Shown here piece by piece: positions 61,283 to 64,000 of a DNA stretch of 64,000 nt. Both the position numbers and the translations under genes were made by a program. This stretch comes from Bacillus pumilus (GTDB taxonomy: Bacteria > Bacillota > Bacilli > Bacillales > Bacillaceae), in contig NZ_CP101833.1 of NCBI RefSeq assembly GCF_024498355.1, positions 1,903,001-1,967,000 of the forward strand. Direction: 5' to 3'. The notes beneath the pieces were generated by a model, which saw only the letters and a list, made by a program, of their open reading frames with translations, had not been told where the DNA came from and searched no databases. Every line of letters starts with the position of its first letter. The first letter of the stretch is position 1.

Positions 61283-64000
61283 TCAAATGGTTTTCAACTG
61301 GCTTTTCCATTCATTTGTTTGTTCATATACTTGTTCAATGATGGCCTGCTCTTTGTCATCTGTCGTCAAGCTTGTGATAAATGTTTGTTTTTGTTCATTC
61401 AGCTGCTGGAGCGCTTCTGTTTCATATCTTACAGTAAAGGTCTCCACCATTTTTTCGTATCTACTCAATAATTCTTCTTTTTCTTTATCAGCCCATTCAG
61501 TGGTTAATTGAAGAAGAATATCTCGAATCGCTTCAATACACGCAGCCTTCCCATTTTGTTCAAAGAAAGCTTTCGCTGATTTTTGCTTTTTTAAGAGCGG
61601 CTCAAATTGGCTAAGTTCTGCTTCGACTTCAATTTGTTTTAGCTCAGCTTTTTTCTCTTCTGGCGGTGACAGTCTGAGAGAAAAGTAAGGATCCTCAGCA
61701 CATGCAGCCTGCATACCCTTCTCCCACTCCTCTTGGAAATACTGGTTGATAAACGATTCCATTCGGATATCGAGCGCCTTGAGCTCCTGTACAAATTCAA
61801 ATTCATAATCCTTCAGCGCCTGTTCAAGCGCCTTTTTCAACTGCTGTCCGAAGTTTCCTTGGGATAGTCCAGGATAAAAGGCGGTCTTTAACATATCATT
61901 CGCAAATAGTGATAGACGCTGAACAATGTGGTAAAGCTGTTCTTGCAAGTCCTTTTTCACGCTTTCTGTCACTAGCTTTGACCGTTTGACATGACTCATT
62001 TTTTCAAGGATTGCTTCATATGATGATTCTACCTTTTTCTTTTCGGCTTGTTTTTCATCCTCTGACTGATGCAAGGTGGCATGCAGCTTGTCGACGGTTC
62101 CACATAATGTACTAGCTTCAAAATGCAAAAGCTCGATGGCATCTTTCGTTAATTCTTCCTCAATAAAATAGTCGAGTTGTTTTCTAAGCTGTTCATATTG
62201 ATTATAAGGTGTTGACCCTTTTCCTTCGATCTCTTCCTTACTGGACACATGATGAAGATTTGGGTTTCGGATGCCTTCTTTTGTGAGCTCTTTTCGCACA
62301 TAGTCAAAGACGGTTTCAAGCTCTGCTTGATCCTTTGCCAAATCAGCTGCATTGATAATAAAGAACATTTTATCCATGCTAAAAGAATCTTTTACGAGCC
62401 CAAGCTTACGTAAAAATGACCGATCGGCCTTGGAGAAAGAATGCTGATAGTAAGTTAAATAAAGAAGGGCGTCTGCGTCCTTCATATATTGAAAGGCCAT
62501 CTCTGTGTGACGCTTATTCATACTGCTGGCGCCTGGCGTATCAACAATCGTCAGCCCTTTATCTGTCAAAGGTGTACTTAAATACACCGTTACTTCCTTG
62601 ACCACACAAGAAACAGCTTCTTCTGCCACATACGGCTTTAGTTCTTGAAGTGTGACATTTAATGGGGTTTGCTTGACAATGTATTCATGAAACCGGGCAT
62701 GCGCTTCTAGAAAATGTTCAACAATGATGCGGTGATCTTGTTCAAACTGTCTTTTTTTCAGTACTCGTTCGAGTTTCGCTCTAAACGTATCTCCCTTTTC
62801 TCCTGTGATAGAAAATCCGAGAATCTGATCGAGCTCTTCTAAAATATCCTGCTCTGATTTGAACACCACTTTGACACTTTCATGCGGGTGATCTTCCGTC
62901 GGCTGCGTTAGCTTATTGATCGTTGCCGTTGTTGGGGTAGGAGACGATGGCAGCACCTTTCGCCCAACAAGGGCATTGGCAAAGGAAGATTTCCCCGAAC
63001 TAAAAGCCCCGAATAAGGCGAGTGTGAATTCTTTCGCCTGCAGCCGCTTTGTTCGTTTTTCAAAGGACTTTCTTTGAGATTGAAGAACGTCTAATGGCAA
63101 TAAAATACGAGAAAGCTGTTCAAACTGCTTAATCGACTGTGCCGTCGTTAAATGCTGAGACTGACGTATTTGATCATGATCTGTCTGCTCGTTTTCTTGC
63201 CCGCTCTCTTCAGCATGAAATGGCGCGTGGTACTGCTTCAGCTGGTCATGCTGCATCCATTGTTTTTTCGCATAAAACCAATCTTCTTGGACCAGCTCAT
63301 CCGTTCCGTTTTGCCATATATCCCATACATGCTGGATGTCTCGTTTGATTTGTTCATTTTTTTCGATGCACTGCTCAAGCATTTGAAGCTCTTGTTTCGC
63401 CTGCGTCCATTTTTCTTGCTGCTTCCCCTTTTCCTTCGTGAGCTGGTCTTTCAGGGTCTCAGCCATTTGTTCAATCAATGGCATCGCTTTCTGTTTAGCC
63501 TGTCTTTTTAGGGCTTCACCAGCATCTTTCGCATATTGAAGAACATATTCATTAGAAAAAGTCGCACCGGGATGAATGACTTTTTCAAGCAGGGATTCTT
63601 GGACAGGTGTTTCAAATGCCATCACTTGATCTAACAGCTCTTCTCCAAGCTGATGCCGCTTGACTTCCTTTTTGAGAAGCTCTGCAATATGCCAGTCCAC
63701 TTCTGCTTTCATTCTCGTCTTTACATCTGTTACAATATCGTTTGCCCGTTTTTCTTTTTCCTGCTCGGTTTTATTTTTAGAAAAGAGCAACCCTACTTTA
63801 AAGCCAGGTGCTTTCGATTCGATATAGTCACTTGCGAGCTCCCTCATCTTAAATGGAGTTAGGTTCGCATTTTTTAAAATGTTCTCCATTTCAGAAGATA
63901 TTTCGTCTTCTAACTGTTTTGCGCCATTTTCGATAAATCGGTTTTTTGCTTCAAGTTCTTTGACTTCATTTCTTTTATCTTGAAGCTGCGTATCAAGATC
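61283..64000 (-). CDS. dynA: Bacterial dynamin DynA (3' part; 5' end outside the window)
   Basis: The open frame runs without stop to the window edge, so this is the C-terminal part of a larger protein (about 905 codons here; DynA is about 1,200 residues with two fused dynamin units). The visible GTPase is the second unit: G1 GAFSSGKSSFANA, G2 region SPTPTTATIN, G3 DTPGASSMN and G4 NAADLAKDQ. Long helices on both sides form stalks. DynA fuses or protects membranes under stress and phage attack. The ATG at 63889 is internal and should not be taken as the start. Confidence 0.92.
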   Translation of the reverse strand, partial: DLDTQLQDKRNEVKELEAKNRFIENGAKQLEDEISSEMENILKNANLTPFKMRELASDYIESKAPGFKVGLLFSKNKTEQEKEKRANDIVTDVKTRMKAEVDWHIAELLKKEVKRHQLGEELLDQVMAFETPVQESLLEKVIHPGATFSNEYVLQYAKDAGEALKRQAKQKAMPLIEQMAETLKDQLTKEKGKQQEKWTQAKQELQMLEQCIEKNEQIKRDIQHVWDIWQNGTDELVQEDWFYAKKQWMQHDQLKQYHAPFHAEESGQENEQTDHDQIRQSQHLTTAQSIKQFEQLSRILLPLDVLQSQRKSFEKRTKRLQAKEFTLALFGAFSSGKSSFANALVGRKVLPSSPTPTTATINKLTQPTEDHPHESVKVVFKSEQDILEELDQILGFSITGEKGDTFRAKLERVLKKRQFEQDHRIIVEHFLEAHARFHEYIVKQTPLNVTLQELKPYVAEEAVSCVVKEVTVYLSTPLTDKGLTIVDTPGASSMNKRHTEMAFQYMKDADALLYLTYYQHSFSKADRSFLRKLGLVKDSFSMDKMFFIINAADLAKDQAELETVFDYVRKELTKEGIRNPNLHHVSSKEEIEGKGSTPYNQYEQLRKQLDYFIEEELTKDAIELLHFEASTLCGTVDKLHATLHQSEDEKQAEKKKVESSYEAILEKMSHVKRSKLVTESVKKDLQEQLYHIVQRLSLFANDMLKTAFYPGLSQGNFGQQLKKALEQALKDYEFEFVQELKALDIRMESFINQYFQEEWEKGMQAACAEDPYFSLRLSPPEEKKAELKQIEVEAELSQFEPLLKKQKSAKAFFEQNGKAACIEAIRDILLQLTTEWADKEKEELLSRYEKMVETFTVRYETEALQQLNEQKQTFITSLTTDDKEQAIIEQVYEQTNEWKSQLKTI

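Overview
The window looks like chromosome from a member of the Bacillus pumilus group. Gene order follows the Bacillus subtilis 168 stretch odhB-odhA-yojO ... kamA-cgeAB-spsM-msrBA ... ilvA ... ilvD ... metA-ugtP-cspD-degR ... ypcP-ypbS-dynA almost gene for gene. The proteins are clearly diverged from 168, and the SPbeta prophage, which splits spsM in 168, is absent. SD sequences are strong, TTG/GTG starts are common and the spore genes are typical of Bacillus. These identifications come from recalled family and synteny knowledge; no search was run.

Layout: 1-9.3 kb, 2-oxoglutarate dehydrogenase E1/E2, a MoxR-type AAA+/VWA pair, a SodC-like lipoprotein and the LysM endopeptidase CwlS. 9.6-16.3 kb, diadenylate cyclase CdaS, a MATE exporter, bacillithiol deacetylase BshB2, a RarD-type permease, two likely spore-coat genes, and the YodB repressor with its target nitroreductase YodC. 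16.4-25.2 kb, a solute:sodium symporter with a DUF3311 partner, CtpA, YodH, YodI, YodJ, DeoD, YodL, YodM and small yod/yoz genes. 25.3-28.5 kb, lysine 2,3-aminomutase with a dedicated sigma-54 activator. 29.2-32.9 kb, spore outer-layer glycosylation genes (cgeA, cgeB, a cytidylyltransferase-like gene, intact spsM). 32.9-44.5 kb, methionine sulfoxide reductases, ypm genes, ilvA, yplP, yplQ, ypkP, dfrA and thyB. 44.5-56.7 kb, ypjQ/P, ypiP, brxA, ilvD, ypgR/Q, bsaA, fhs, metA, ugtP and an AIM24-family gene. 57-64 kb, cspD, degR, two RNase H-like genes, sspL, ypcP, ypbS and the 3' part of dynA, which runs off the window.

The most striking feature is a family of dispersed elements of about 170 bp, present five times (three full, two truncated). 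All five lie between convergent genes. In the three full copies the element sits between two near-identical copies of the local Rho-independent terminator hairpin (24-29 bp, 2 mismatches each), so it behaves like a mobile element that targets terminators. Its sequence folds into a terminator-like hairpin followed by a module closed by CAGCGTG/CACGCTG, and one internal helix shows a compensatory change between copies. One truncated copy supplies the last codons and the stop of ypiP.

Other notable points are a near-perfect sigma-54 promoter for kamA with a matching pair of 16-bp activator dyads; an intact spsM with an empty SPbeta-type attachment core; a perfect 117-bp tandem duplication of the ypmS 3' end; a SodC with all copper ligands, unlike B. 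subtilis YojM; a YodB without its C-terminal redox cysteine; a YplP lacking the sigma-54 contact loop; and a possible 22-codon leader ORF upstream of ilvD.
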